37,822 bases of DNA from Clostridia bacterium. GTDB taxonomy: Bacteria > Bacillota > Clostridia > Oscillospirales > CAG-272. The position numbers and the translations under genes were made by a program. Below are positions 24,752 to 32,037 of this stretch, one piece after another; the stretch's first letter is position 1; each line of letters begins with the position of its first letter. The DNA is taken from the NCBI GenBank assembly GCA_017451915.1, contig JAFTNJ010000054.1:1-37822 (forward strand). The letters are read 5' to 3'. The notes beneath the pieces are model-generated. The model was not told the DNA's origin. It did not search any database and saw only the letters and a list, made by a program, of their open reading frames with translations.

Positions 24752-25357
24752 TTAAACAAAATAGTCCTCGGAGGCCTTGGCATGGCGGCGGACCGAGCAT
24801 TTTTCGGCGCGCACGATGGCGCGGATGTCGTCGGCACAAATGCCGGCACCGTTGTCCCGATTGTAGACCACGTAATCGTAGTGATTGAGCAGGGCCACCT
24901 CGCTCTTGGTGCGCTCCAACCGCTTGAGGATGCAATCCTCGGTCTCGGTAGCGCGACCGCGCAGACGGGCCTCCTGCACCGCAAAGGACGGGGGCAGAAG
25001 CATAATGAGCACGGCGTCGGGATACCGACGCTTAACGTTCATGGCACCCTCCACCTCGATCTCCAGGATCAGGTTGCGCCCCGACTCCAGAACCTCCATG
25101 GCCTCCTTGAGGGGAGTGCCGTAGTAGTTGTCACAGTAAACGGTGTGCTCCAGCATCTCACCGCGGGCAATGCGACCCTCAAAGTCCTCCCGGGTAATGT
25201 AAAGATAGTTCTTTCCGTGCACCTCACCGGGGCGGGGATCACGGGTGGTTGCCGAGACCGAAAACGCATACTCCTCCGACTCGAGCAGCATGGCGTTTAC
25301 CGTTCCTTTTCCGCTTCCGGCAGGACCGGAAACCACAATCAACAAGCCTTTTTCCAT
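24752..25357 (-). CDS. gmk: Guanylate kinase
   Basis: A 201-residue kinase converting GMP to GDP with ATP. P-loop SGPAGSGKGT (about 8-17), the GMP-binding SATTRDPRPGEVHGKNYLYI (about 34-53) and TVYCDNYYGTP (about 72-82) are visible, plus the lid RGRATETEDCILKRL. ATG 25357 follows GAGGTGACC; a TTG seven codons upstream is less likely. It belongs to the yicC operon. Confidence 0.96.
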   Translation of the reverse strand: MEKGLLIVVSGPAGSGKGTVNAMLLESEEYAFSVSATTRDPRPGEVHGKNYLYITREDFEGRIARGEMLEHTVYCDNYYGTPLKEAMEVLESGRNLILEIEVEGAMNVKRRYPDAVLIMLLPPSFAVQEARLRGRATETEDCILKRLERTKSEVALLNHYDYVVYNRDNGAGICADDIRAIVRAEKCSVRRHAKASEDYFV

Positions 25358-25383
25358 TTCGGTCACCTCTTTCTCCAATCGTA

Positions 25384-25659
25384 TCAGGTTTCGGGATCGT
25401 TCTCTTCCTCGCTGTCCAGCTCTACGCTGTTATCCAGACGGTTGGCAATGGTCTCGGTCTGAATGGCCGAGAGGATCACGTGCTCGGAATCAGTAATGAT
25501 CACCGCCCGGGTGCGGCGACCGCAGGTCACGTCAATGGCTCTGCCGTCATCCTTGGAATCCTGGATCAGGCGCTTGATGGGAGCCGAATCGGGATTGGCC
25601 AGGGCCACCACCCGGTCGGCGGCAACCATGTTGCCAAATCCAACGTTAATAAATTTCAT
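25384..25659 (-). CDS. remA: DUF370/RemA-like regulator
   Basis: A 91-residue protein of the RemA family (DUF370), beginning [17 protein letters not shown] and containing the [13 protein letters not shown] and [15 protein letters not shown] segments. In Bacillus subtilis RemA is a DNA-binding activator of matrix and osmoprotection genes that forms ring-like oligomers. The acidic tail ([10 protein letters not shown]) is short. It lies between yicC and gmk, the usual place. Confidence 0.93.
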   Translation of the reverse strand: MKFINVGFGNMVAADRVVALANPDSAPIKRLIQDSKDDGRAIDVTCGRRTRAVIITDSEHVILSAIQTETIANRLDNSVELDSEEENDPET

Positions 25660-25690
25660 GGTCTTGCTTCCTTTCTGTATATCAAGGGGA

Positions 25691-26578
25691 TCACTCCAGA
25701 TTCTGGATCTGCTCCCGGATCTTTTCCAGCTGACACTTTACGTCCACCACCAGATGGGCAATGGCCGCGTCGTTGCACTTGGAGCCGGTGGTATTGATCT
25801 CCCGGTTCATCTCCTGCAACAAGAAATCCAGCTTGCGTCCCACGGGCTCGTTGGAGTCCAGGATCTGACGCAGTGCCGTGATGTGGGTACGGAGCCGCAC
25901 GGTCTCCTCGTCCACCGCCACCTTGTCGGCGTGAATGGCACACTCGGTCAGCAGGCGATTCTCGTCCGGGGTGATCTGACAGTCGGCAAGTGCCTCCCGG
26001 ATCCGCTCGGCCAGCCGCTCCCGATAGTGGGCAATGTCCTCGGCGGAAAGCGCCTCGATCTTGGTGACGTTCCCTTCGATCTGCTCCAGCTTTTGACGAA
26101 TGTCCTCCACCAGAGCCGAGCCTTCCTTCTCACGGACGGCAAGGAAGGCGTCGGTGGCCTTGGAAAGTGCCACCAGCACCCGCTGCCAATCCTTTTCCAC
26201 GTCCTCCTCGGGCTTTTGCACCAGGAAGAGGGCGGTGTTGCGCGCCACCGACATCACCGAGATGTCATCCCGCAGACCGTATTCGTCCCGCAGGCGGTAG
26301 AGGGCCTCCAGATAGCCCTTGAGGTAGCCGTCGTCCAAAATGACGTTGGTGCTTCCCGAATCCAGAAGCTCCACCCCGATCCAGACGTCCACCTTACCGC
26401 GGGAGATGCCGCGGCTTTGCAGATAGGGCTTTACACGCTCCTCCAGATAGCCGTAGGAGCGGCTGATCTTGGTAGAGCAATCCAAAAAACGGCTGTTTAC
26501 CGAGCGGATCTCCACGGTAATATCCAAACCGTCCACCGTCTCGCGGCAGCGTCCAAAGCCGGTCATGCTTCTGATCAT
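25691..26578 (-). CDS. YicC/YloC family endoribonuclease or RNase adaptor
   Basis: A 295-residue protein with the family hallmarks [10 protein letters not shown] at the start and a C-terminal [15 protein letters not shown] segment (DUF1732). Family members have been described as endoribonucleases or regulators of RNA decay. Long helical middle (about 100-230). The start ATG at 26578 has GGAGG 7-8 bases upstream. It is the first gene of the operon; its sigma-A promoter is at 26625-26653. Confidence 0.92.
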   Translation of the reverse strand: MIRSMTGFGRCRETVDGLDITVEIRSVNSRFLDCSTKISRSYGYLEERVKPYLQSRGISRGKVDVWIGVELLDSGSTNVILDDGYLKGYLEALYRLRDEYGLRDDISVMSVARNTALFLVQKPEEDVEKDWQRVLVALSKATDAFLAVREKEGSALVEDIRQKLEQIEGNVTKIEALSAEDIAHYRERLAERIREALADCQITPDENRLLTECAIHADKVAVDEETVRLRTHITALRQILDSNEPVGRKLDFLLQEMNREINTTGSKCNDAAIAHLVVDVKCQLEKIREQIQNLE

Positions 26579-26624
26579 CGGGTCACTTCCTCCTTGGGTT
26601 TTTCAAAAAAGGGTATACATATTT

Positions 26625-26653
26625 ATTGTACCCTATTTTACGAAAAAAGTCAA
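26625..26653 (-). promoter_or_regulatory. Sigma-A promoter for the yicC operon
   Basis: On the minus strand TTGACT (26648-26653), 17 bp, TACAAT (26625-26630), with poly-T-rich DNA around it. Predicted start is about 40 bp before yicC. It probably drives all eleven genes down to rsgA. Confidence 0.85.
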
Positions 26654-26740
26654 CCTTTTTTAAAACTTTCTTTCAATTTCTTTTTCCCAAAAAGCGCGAT
26701 TCCAGATCATTTTGGAAATGGGCGGGAACGGGAATCATGA

Positions 26741-27127
26741 CCACCGGCCATGCCGGTGGCTTGTGATAGCCCCTTGGGGCATTCCACACGTTGAACCATA
26801 TAGGCTCGTCGAAAAATTCGCCACTTGCGGAAGTTGCCCCACCGCCACAGATGTGGCACATATCTAACCCAAGCCTTCCCCAGTGGGGGAATGGCGTCAT
26901 ATGTCGCAAGCGACAAGTGACGGATGAGGTGTCCTTAACGATAACGAAAAGTAACTCCTCATCCACCGCTAACGCGAGAACCCCCCAAAGCTCGCAAGCT
27001 CGCTTCGGGGAACCCCGCCGCAGTCCCCCTTCTCCCGCAGGAGAAGGCTACTTGACTCCTCGCTTTGCTCGGATAAATAACCTCGGCAAAGCGAAAGCTT
27101 TTTGGTACCACCGGCACTGCCGGTGGT
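26741..27127. repeat. Composite dispersed-repeat region bracketed by CCACCGGC hairpins
   Basis: Almost all of the 26579-27197 gap is repeat-like. Hairpins CCACCGGC/GCCGGTGG at 26741-26759 and 27107-27127 bracket it. Inside are CCTTCCCC..GGGGGAA (about 26874-26890), GTCGC/GCGAC, CCTTCTCC/GGAGAAGG (27028-27047) and CGCTTTGC/GCAAAGCG (27061-27093). The middle contains a GACGGATGAGG-type stretch that I recall as a common intergenic repeat in Clostridia. No coding potential is convincing. Confidence 0.65.
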
Positions 27128-27142
27128 TTTCGAAATACAATC

Positions 27143-27177
27143 AAAACAGCCTGTACGGAGGGGGATCCGTACAGGCT
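27143..27177 (-). terminator. Terminator of the SH3-like lipoprotein gene
   Basis: A 12-bp perfect stem (27148-27159 with 27166-27177, AGCCTGTACGGA/TCCGTACAGGCT) 21 bp after the stop, followed on the minus strand by GTTTTG. Confidence 0.8.
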
Positions 27178-27197
27178 TGGGGATTTGTGTTTGGAGA

Positions 27198-28652
27198 TCA
27201 GCCGGCGGGCTGGGTGGTGGAGAAGAAATCTGCACCTGCAAAGTAGCAAATGCCGTCCGCGGTCTGAATGATGCACCAGATCGAGGAGCTTCCGCTTCCC
27301 TTTGCTACCAGGGTCACCTGATCGCCTGCGGCCAGGGTTGCGGGAACGGTATCGCTGCTGGCAGGAGCGCTGTAGCAGTTGACCTTACCCGTTGCGTAAA
27401 CGGTCTGAGCGGTGCAAGCGGTAAAGTCGGTGTACTCCTTGAGCAGGTCGGCCAGGGACAGGGGCGCGGGCTCGCCGGACGCGTTGGGAGTCAGGAACTT
27501 CGCCTTTACAAAGAGGTATTTTCCGCTACCAAAATCATGCTCGATGATGTAGCAGAGGCTTCCGTCTACCACACCCGAGGCAACCACCTTAACCTCTGCC
27601 TTGGGATTGAGGATGGCACCAATGTTGTCGCCCTCAAAGACGGGGGTCTTACGGGCGTTCAGAGGCGTGCTGGCAAGAACGTACAGGGTCTTGGCCTCCA
27701 TCTTGGAGAAGGCGGGATAGAGCACCAGAACGCTTTCCAGCGTCTGCTCCTGTCCGCCCTGGCTTGCGGTCAGGCAGGAATTGGAGATGTAGCAGTTGGT
27801 ATAGGTCTGGGGGTCGCCCTCCTTCACGTCGTCGGGATATTTCACCATGCTCCAGCCCTCGTATTCACCGGTGCCGATACCGATCACGGTCACGGCGTCG
27901 TTGAGCTTGAGGGTATCCCGCACGGGGCTGTTGTCACTCTTGATGGGATGCAGACGCAGGTAGACCGAATCCACGTTAACGTACATCACGGTCTCGGTGC
28001 AGGAAGTAAAGAACTTGGAGTAATCCACGCCGCTGCCGTCCACCTTGGTGGCCGAGAGGTACTGGGAGAATACAAAGTAGTAGCTAACCGTTTTATCCTC
28101 GTTGACGTACTCGATCTTGCTCCACTTTTCGCCGGTGGCAACCACGGTCACGGCGTCATTGATCTGCAGGCCCTTGCCGATGGTTACCGAAACGGGGGCC
28201 GAGGAGGAGGCGTACTTACGAATGTTCACGCCGCTGGTGGCGTACATAACGGTAGGAGCACAGGTAGTAAAGCTCTCACCCGTCAGATCCTCGGTAGTGA
28301 TCGACTCGTTGGAGGCGTAATACTGGGTGCCGTTGTATTCCACAACGCTCCAGGAGGTGCTGGTCTTGACCCGATGCAGCTTGGTTGCGCCGGCCACGTC
28401 CACGGCACCGGCCACGGTGGTCATATCCACGCGGAGCTTCAGGGTCACGTCAGCAACAAAAACGTAATCGTCCACCTCTTGCCAGGTCACGGTAATGGGA
28501 GGCTGGGTAACGCCCGCGGTCTGCGCGGGAGGGGTTTGGGGGGGCTCGGTTCCTCCGCCGGTGCTGTTATTTCCACTGCTTCCCGAGATGCAGGAAGCCA
28601 TCGAAGCGGTCAGTAAGCCCGCCAGTAAAAGTGCCAGTAATCTCTTTTTCAT
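27198..28652 (-). CDS. Secreted lipoprotein with repeated SH3-like segments
   Basis: A 484-residue predicted lipoprotein. Signal peptide MKKRLLALLLAGLLTAS ends in a lipobox-like MASC with Cys21 as the lipidation site. A Ser/Thr/Pro/Gly linker (22-55) precedes four or five repeats of about 80-95 residues, each with a pattern like TVMYATSGVNIRKYAS...INDAVTVVATGEKWSKIEY, typical of bacterial SH3 domains that bind peptidoglycan or ligands. No catalytic domain, so a wall-associated or binding role is likely (inference). It is a single gene with its own promoter and terminator, divergent from spoVAD. Confidence 0.85.
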   Translation of the reverse strand: MKKRLLALLLAGLLTASMASCISGSSGNNSTGGGTEPPQTPPAQTAGVTQPPITVTWQEVDDYVFVADVTLKLRVDMTTVAGAVDVAGATKLHRVKTSTSWSVVEYNGTQYYASNESITTEDLTGESFTTCAPTVMYATSGVNIRKYASSSAPVSVTIGKGLQINDAVTVVATGEKWSKIEYVNEDKTVSYYFVFSQYLSATKVDGSGVDYSKFFTSCTETVMYVNVDSVYLRLHPIKSDNSPVRDTLKLNDAVTVIGIGTGEYEGWSMVKYPDDVKEGDPQTYTNCYISNSCLTASQGGQEQTLESVLVLYPAFSKMEAKTLYVLASTPLNARKTPVFEGDNIGAILNPKAEVKVVASGVVDGSLCYIIEHDFGSGKYLFVKAKFLTPNASGEPAPLSLADLLKEYTDFTACTAQTVYATGKVNCYSAPASSDTVPATLAAGDQVTLVAKGSGSSSIWCIIQTADGICYFAGADFFSTTQPAG

Positions 28653-28732
28653 GTCTTTCGTATTCGTCCTTTCTTTTTTTCACACGTGGGCGACTTTTTG
28701 GCTCAAAAATCGCCTTTTTTCTATTCTATCGG

Positions 28733-28751
28733 AAAAGGAGCCATCGGCTCC
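28733..28751 (-). promoter_or_regulatory. Small leader hairpin before the lipoprotein gene
   Basis: In the transcribed leader, GGAGCC (minus strand, 28746-28751) pairs with GGCTCC (28737-28742) over a 3-base loop and is followed by TTTT. It could be an attenuator or mRNA-stabilising element. Weak evidence. Confidence 0.35.
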
Positions 28752-28768
28752 GACACTATTCCAATAAT

Positions 28769-28797
28769 AGTATATCATACAAAAAAAGGGTTGTCAA
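28769..28797 (-). promoter_or_regulatory. Sigma-A promoter for the lipoprotein gene
   Basis: On the minus strand TTGACA (28792-28797), 17 bp, TATACT (28769-28774). The leader to the ATG at 28652 is about 110 bases. Confidence 0.85.
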
Positions 28798-28891
28798 TGT
28801 CTTTTTTCGGTTTTTTGACGAAAAAAATTTTTTCTTTTTTCCCTCTCAAAATTCTTCCTCAAAAATCCCCTTTTTTCAAAAAATTGCGACC

Positions 28892-28920
28892 TCATAAACG
28901 CCCTTCCTTTGCGCATACTA
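28892..28920 (+). promoter_or_regulatory. Sigma-G-like forespore promoter for spoVAD
   Basis: CATACTA (28914-28920) is a perfect match to the sigma-G -10 pattern CAnnMTA. TCATA (28892-28896) matches GYATR except for its first base, with spacing one shorter than consensus. spoVA genes are sigma-G dependent in Bacillus. The predicted start near 28926 leaves AAGGAG and the ATG at 28948. Confidence 0.6.
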
Positions 28921-28947
28921 AAGAAAAAACAAAAAAGGAGCCATGTC

Positions 28948-29964
28948 ATGCATCGAACACCCATTCCTCTCAACGCAGTCCTGCGGGCGGCGGCCAGTGC
29001 CGTGGGACGAAAGGAAAAGGAAGGCCCCCTGGGGCACCTCTTTGACCTCCGTGACCCCACCGACCGCTTTGGTGCCAAGACCTGGGAAGGGGCCGAGAGC
29101 GAAATGCAACGCCAAGCCCTCAATTTGGCTCTGGCCAAGCTGGATTGGACCGATCAGGATCCCCAAGCCCTCTTTGCGGGGGATCTCCTCAATCAATGCG
29201 TGGGCTCGGCCTACGGACTGTTGAGCTTCGATATCCCCTATTTTGGCCTGTACGGAGCCTGCTCCACCTGCGCCGAGGGGCTGCTTCTGGCATCCATCGC
29301 CATCACGGGAGGGGCCTTTTCCAAATGCGCCACCGTCACCTCCTCCCACTACTGCGCCGCGGAGCGACAGTACCGCACACCCATTGAGTACGGTGCCCAG
29401 CGGGCTCCCACCGCCCAATGGACGGTCACCGGGGCGGGAGCCTTTCTGCTGACCGACGGCAAGGACGGTGCTCCCCGCGGCGTGCGGGTGGTGCGGGGAC
29501 TTCCTGGAAAAGCCATGGAGGCCGGCATCAACGATGCCAACAACATGGGAGCCGCCATGGCCCCGGCGGCCCTGGACACCCTTTTGCGCTTCTTCCGCGC
29601 GACCCAAACCCGTCCCGAGGACTACGACCGCATTGTGACGGGAGATCTGGGCTTTGAGGGCGGGGCGATCCTCTCGGATCTGATGCTGGCGCAGGGACTG
29701 CCCATGGGGGATCGCTATACCGATTGCGGACAGCTGATCTATCACCGAAAGAGCCAGGACGTTCACGGCGGCGGCTCGGGCTGCGGATGCTCGGCGGTGG
29801 TGCTGGCATCCCATCTGCTCCCACAGCTGGAGCGAGGCGAGCTGAAGCGCATCCTCTTTCTTTCCACCGGGGCCATGATGAGCCCCGACAGCCTGAAGCA
29901 GGGAGAAAACATTCCCGCCGTGGCCCATCTTTTGGAGCTTGAGGCTCCCCATTCTTCCCTTTAA
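28948..29964 (+). CDS. spoVAD: Stage V sporulation protein AD
   Basis: A 338-residue thiolase-fold protein of the SpoVA channel that moves dipicolinic acid into the forespore and out at germination. Visible: AGDLLNQCVGSAYGL, PYFGLYGACSTCAEGL (about 95-110), SSHYCAAERQYRTP and GGGSGCGCSAVV. ATG 28948 is chosen because AAAAGGAG ends 7 bases upstream; an earlier in-frame ATG precedes the predicted ribosome site. The next gene, spoVAE, starts 10 bp downstream. spoVAC, normally just upstream, is not here. Confidence 0.94.
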   Translation: MHRTPIPLNAVLRAAASAVGRKEKEGPLGHLFDLRDPTDRFGAKTWEGAESEMQRQALNLALAKLDWTDQDPQALFAGDLLNQCVGSAYGLLSFDIPYFGLYGACSTCAEGLLLASIAITGGAFSKCATVTSSHYCAAERQYRTPIEYGAQRAPTAQWTVTGAGAFLLTDGKDGAPRGVRVVRGLPGKAMEAGINDANNMGAAMAPAALDTLLRFFRATQTRPEDYDRIVTGDLGFEGGAILSDLMLAQGLPMGDRYTDCGQLIYHRKSQDVHGGGSGCGCSAVVLASHLLPQLERGELKRILFLSTGAMMSPDSLKQGENIPAVAHLLELEAPHSSL

Positions 29965-29974
29965 GGAGGTTCCC

Positions 29975-30343
29975 ATGGAACTGCTCTTACCCTATCTCCG
30001 CGCCTTTTTGGTGGGCGGCGGATTTTGCGTGATCGCTCAGATCCTCATCGACCGTACCAAGCTGACCCCCGCGCGGATCCTGGTGCTTTACGTGGTGGCC
30101 GGGGTGGTCCTGGGCGCCATGGGCGTCTATCAGCCCCTCATTGAATTCGCCGGCGCAGGGGCCACCACGCCCTTGACCGGCTTCGGCTTCCTGATCGCCA
30201 AGGGGGTGCGGGAGGCCGTGGAGGAAAAAGGCCTGTTGGGTGCCCTGACGGGCGGACTTTCGGCCGCCGCGGGAGGCATTGCCGGAGCTTTGGTGTTGGG
30301 ATACCTGGCCTGCCTGTTCACCAAGGGAAATCCAAAGGCGTGA
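29975..30343 (+). CDS. spoVAE: Stage V sporulation protein AE (SpoVAEb type)
   Basis: A 122-residue membrane protein of the SpoVAC/SpoVAEb family with about four hydrophobic helices (about 5-22, 30-52, 58-75, 88-117) and the conserved GGFCVIAQILIDRTKLTPARILV start and TGFGFLIAKGV segment. It forms part of the dipicolinate channel in the inner spore membrane. ATG 29975 follows AAGGAGG. It is co-transcribed with spoVAD. Confidence 0.94.
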   Translation: MELLLPYLRAFLVGGGFCVIAQILIDRTKLTPARILVLYVVAGVVLGAMGVYQPLIEFAGAGATTPLTGFGFLIAKGVREAVEEKGLLGALTGGLSAAAGGIAGALVLGYLACLFTKGNPKA

Positions 30344-30370
30344 CCCTCCACTTTTTTCTAAAAAAACCTC

Positions 30371-30399
30371 TTGACAAATGCCTCGTATCGGATTATAAT
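30371..30399 (+). promoter_or_regulatory. Consensus sigma-A promoter for the ECF component
   Basis: TTGACA (30371-30376), 17 bp, TATAAT (30394-30399). The 50-base leader has a GGCGTT/AACGCC stem around 30417-30435; it is too short for a known large riboswitch. Confidence 0.9.
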
Positions 30400-30454
30400 A
30401 AGGGATATTCTTTTTGGCGTTGCCGTGAAACGCCCCTCGAAAGGAGAGGATCCC

Positions 30455-30967
30455 TTGAACCATTCCCATATCAAACGGCTGGTGCTGGCCGCCCTGAGCA
30501 CCGCCCTGGTCTTTGTTGCCACCATGATCGCCATTCCCACCCCCGTGGTAGGAAACGTAAATTTGGGAGATGCGGTCATTCTCCTCTCGGTCTGGACGCT
30601 GGGAGGCCCCTGGAGCCTGGCTTCTGCCGCCTTAGGCGCGGCCCTGGCCGATCTGCTGGGCCCCTACCTGGTCTATGCCCCCGGAACCCTGGTCATCAAG
30701 GCCCTTCTCGCCCTCTGTGCCATGACCCTGGAAAAGCTCTTTCGTCGATTGCGTCTTCCCTCTCTGCTCGCCCTGCTTCTCTCGGGCATCTGCGCAGAGC
30801 TGGTGATGGTCCTGGGCTACTTCTTCTATGAGGCGTTGATCCTCGATCTGGGCTATGCCGCGGCGGCATTGAATCTTCCCTTCAACGCCATTCAGGGAAG
30901 CCTTGCCCTGCTCCTCGGCGTCCTGGCTACCCGCTTGCTCCAACGCTATACCCAAAGCCATGAATAA
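30455..30967 (+). CDS. ECF transporter substrate-binding (S) component
   Basis: A 170-residue, strongly hydrophobic protein with about five or six membrane helices, fitting the S-component fold of energy-coupling-factor vitamin importers. The N-terminal KRLVLAALSTALVFVATMI and IPTPVVGNVNLGDAVI segments are typical. Substrate (vitamin or precursor) cannot be assigned. The start is TTG at 30455 with AAAGGAGAGG 5 bases upstream; no ATG is available near it. No ATPase or T-component is adjacent, so it must share a module encoded elsewhere. The promoter at 30371-30399 and the terminator at 31014-31072 make it monocistronic. Confidence 0.85.
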   Translation: MNHSHIKRLVLAALSTALVFVATMIAIPTPVVGNVNLGDAVILLSVWTLGGPWSLASAALGAALADLLGPYLVYAPGTLVIKALLALCAMTLEKLFRRLRLPSLLALLLSGICAELVMVLGYFFYEALILDLGYAAAALNLPFNAIQGSLALLLGVLATRLLQRYTQSHE

Positions 30968-31008
30968 AGTCATAACCACCGACACTGCTGATGATTTTCA
31001 TTAAACAA

Positions 31009-31072
31009 AAAAACACCCCCGACGGGTGCCGTGCGCAACGCATGGACGTCTGTCGGGGGCTTTTTTCTTTTT
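31009..31072. terminator. Bidirectional terminator between the ECF and HPr-like genes
   Basis: CCCCCGAC (31016-31023) pairs with GTCGGGGG (31052-31059), enclosing further pairing. TTTTTT follows on the plus strand (31061-31066) and a run of A (31007-31013) gives T on the minus strand, so it can end both converging transcripts. Confidence 0.85.
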
Positions 31073-31087
31073 ACGTTGGTTCTGTTC

Positions 31088-31327
31088 TTATTCCTCTACG
31101 GGGAGGGAATCTCCTACGATGAAGTCCTTGATCAGATGGTAGATCTCGGTCTCGGACTCACAGTAGATTTGATCCCACTCAAAGGTGTACATGGCACCCA
31201 GGAGGGACTTTCCGCTGACCGAGTAGTTCTCGTCGTCGGTGAGGGTGATCTTGCCGGGATACTTGGTGGCAATGCTAACAAAACGGTTGACGTCTGCCAT
31301 GGTGTCCAAACGAATCTTGTATCTCAT
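31088..31327 (-). CDS. Crh-like HPr-family protein lacking the active-site histidine
   Basis: A 79-residue protein with an HPr-like order: a strand-helix start (MRYKIRLDTMADVNRFVSIATKY), the KITLTDDENYSVSGKSLLGAM segment and a C-terminal helix. HPr phosphorylates through His15 in a HARPA motif; no His is present here. The Ser46-equivalent is kept in GKSLLGAM. This matches Crh, a catabolite-repression relative that acts only through Ser phosphorylation by HPr kinase and CcpA. Function is inferred. ATG 31327 follows AAAGGAAG. It is the last gene before the terminator, 48 bp after spoVM. Confidence 0.75.
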   Translation of the reverse strand: MRYKIRLDTMADVNRFVSIATKYPGKITLTDDENYSVSGKSLLGAMYTFEWDQIYCESETEIYHLIKDFIVGDSLPVEE

Positions 31328-31375
31328 ATCTATACTTCCTTTCCTTTTTCTCCATTGTCGGAGTAGTTTCATCTG

Positions 31376-31474
31376 TTATTTTCCTGCTCGGCGGGAGGGC
31401 TTGGACCGTCCCGCAAACATCCGCCTCAGCAGAGGCGAGAGAAACGCCGGCGCTTTCCATACGATCATTTTCAT
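31376..31474 (-). CDS. spoVM: Stage V sporulation protein M
   Basis: A 32-codon gene. The peptide starts MKMIVWKAPAFLSPLLRRMF and aligns without gaps to Bacillus SpoVM: Lys2, Lys7, Pro9, Phe11, Leu12, Arg17 and Met19 coincide. SpoVM is an amphipathic helix that recognises the convex forespore surface and anchors SpoIVA to start spore-coat assembly; Pro9 is important for curvature sensing. The C-terminus is longer (GRSKPSRRAGK) and basic. AAAGGAAG lies 6 bases before the ATG. In Bacillus spoVM lies near thiN, rpmB and rsgA; here it is between a Nudix gene and the Crh-like gene. I am fairly sure, but homology was not tested by search. Confidence 0.85.
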   Translation of the reverse strand: MKMIVWKAPAFLSPLLRRMFAGRSKPSRRAGK

Positions 31475-31563
31475 GGTATGCTTCCTTTCGATGTAAAATG
31501 GATCCCATGGTAAGTATATGCACGGGGGCGCAAAGGGTTCCTTCTCAAGGCTGCACCGGGGGG

Positions 31564-31992
31564 TCAGATCCGCGCGGAGGGGTCCTCCAGCTTTTTCATA
31601 GCGGCGCGGAACACGGTCTTATCGTTTTCGTGGCTCAGGGACGCCTCGGCGTTCTCCACCGGGACCCACTCCACCTGGGCGATCTCCCCCTGGCGGGGCT
31701 TGATCTCCTTTTGGTCGGTCTGGGTCAGGAAGTAGACTACCTCCTTGGATACGCCGGGCAGGGGACGGTAATGCACCGTGGCACGAAAATCCGAACGGAT
31801 CCGGATCTGCACGGCGGTCTCCTCAAAGACCTCCCGTACCGCGGTCATGCGCTCGGTCTCTCCCCGCTCCATGTGTCCCTTGGGAAAGGAGCGATGCCCG
31901 CCCATACGGTGTCGGATCATCAGAATATACATTTTTCCGTCTTCCTCATTGCGACGCAATACCAGCGCGCCGCAGGATTTTTCGTAATGCAT
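31564..31992 (-). CDS. Nudix hydrolase, diadenosine tetraphosphatase-like
   Basis: A 142-residue Nudix protein. The box GHMERGETERMTAVREVFEETAV fits GX5EX7REUXEEXGU, with Glu side chains binding metal. The N-terminus MHYEKSCGALVLRR and PKGHME resemble Ap4A hydrolases, but the substrate is uncertain. ATG 31992 is preferred to the ATG two codons upstream because AGGAGG is 9 rather than 3 bases away. It starts 45 bp after the infB stop with no terminator between, so it may ride on the infB transcript. Confidence 0.88.
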   Translation of the reverse strand: MHYEKSCGALVLRRNEEDGKMYILMIRHRMGGHRSFPKGHMERGETERMTAVREVFEETAVQIRIRSDFRATVHYRPLPGVSKEVVYFLTQTDQKEIKPRQGEIAQVEWVPVENAEASLSHENDKTVFRAAMKKLEDPSARI

Positions 31993-32037
31993 TGGCATCG
32001 TCCTCCTTTCTCGGTTGTAGTGATTGAATGCAATGAA

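Noticed and set aside
26673-27276. Several 65-150-codon frames in the 26579-27197 gap
   Set aside because: They translate dispersed hairpin repeats; no ribosome sites or conserved motifs.
30400-30454. Vitamin riboswitch before the ECF component
   Set aside because: The leader is about 50 bases with only one 6-bp stem; it fits no known riboswitch that I can recognise.
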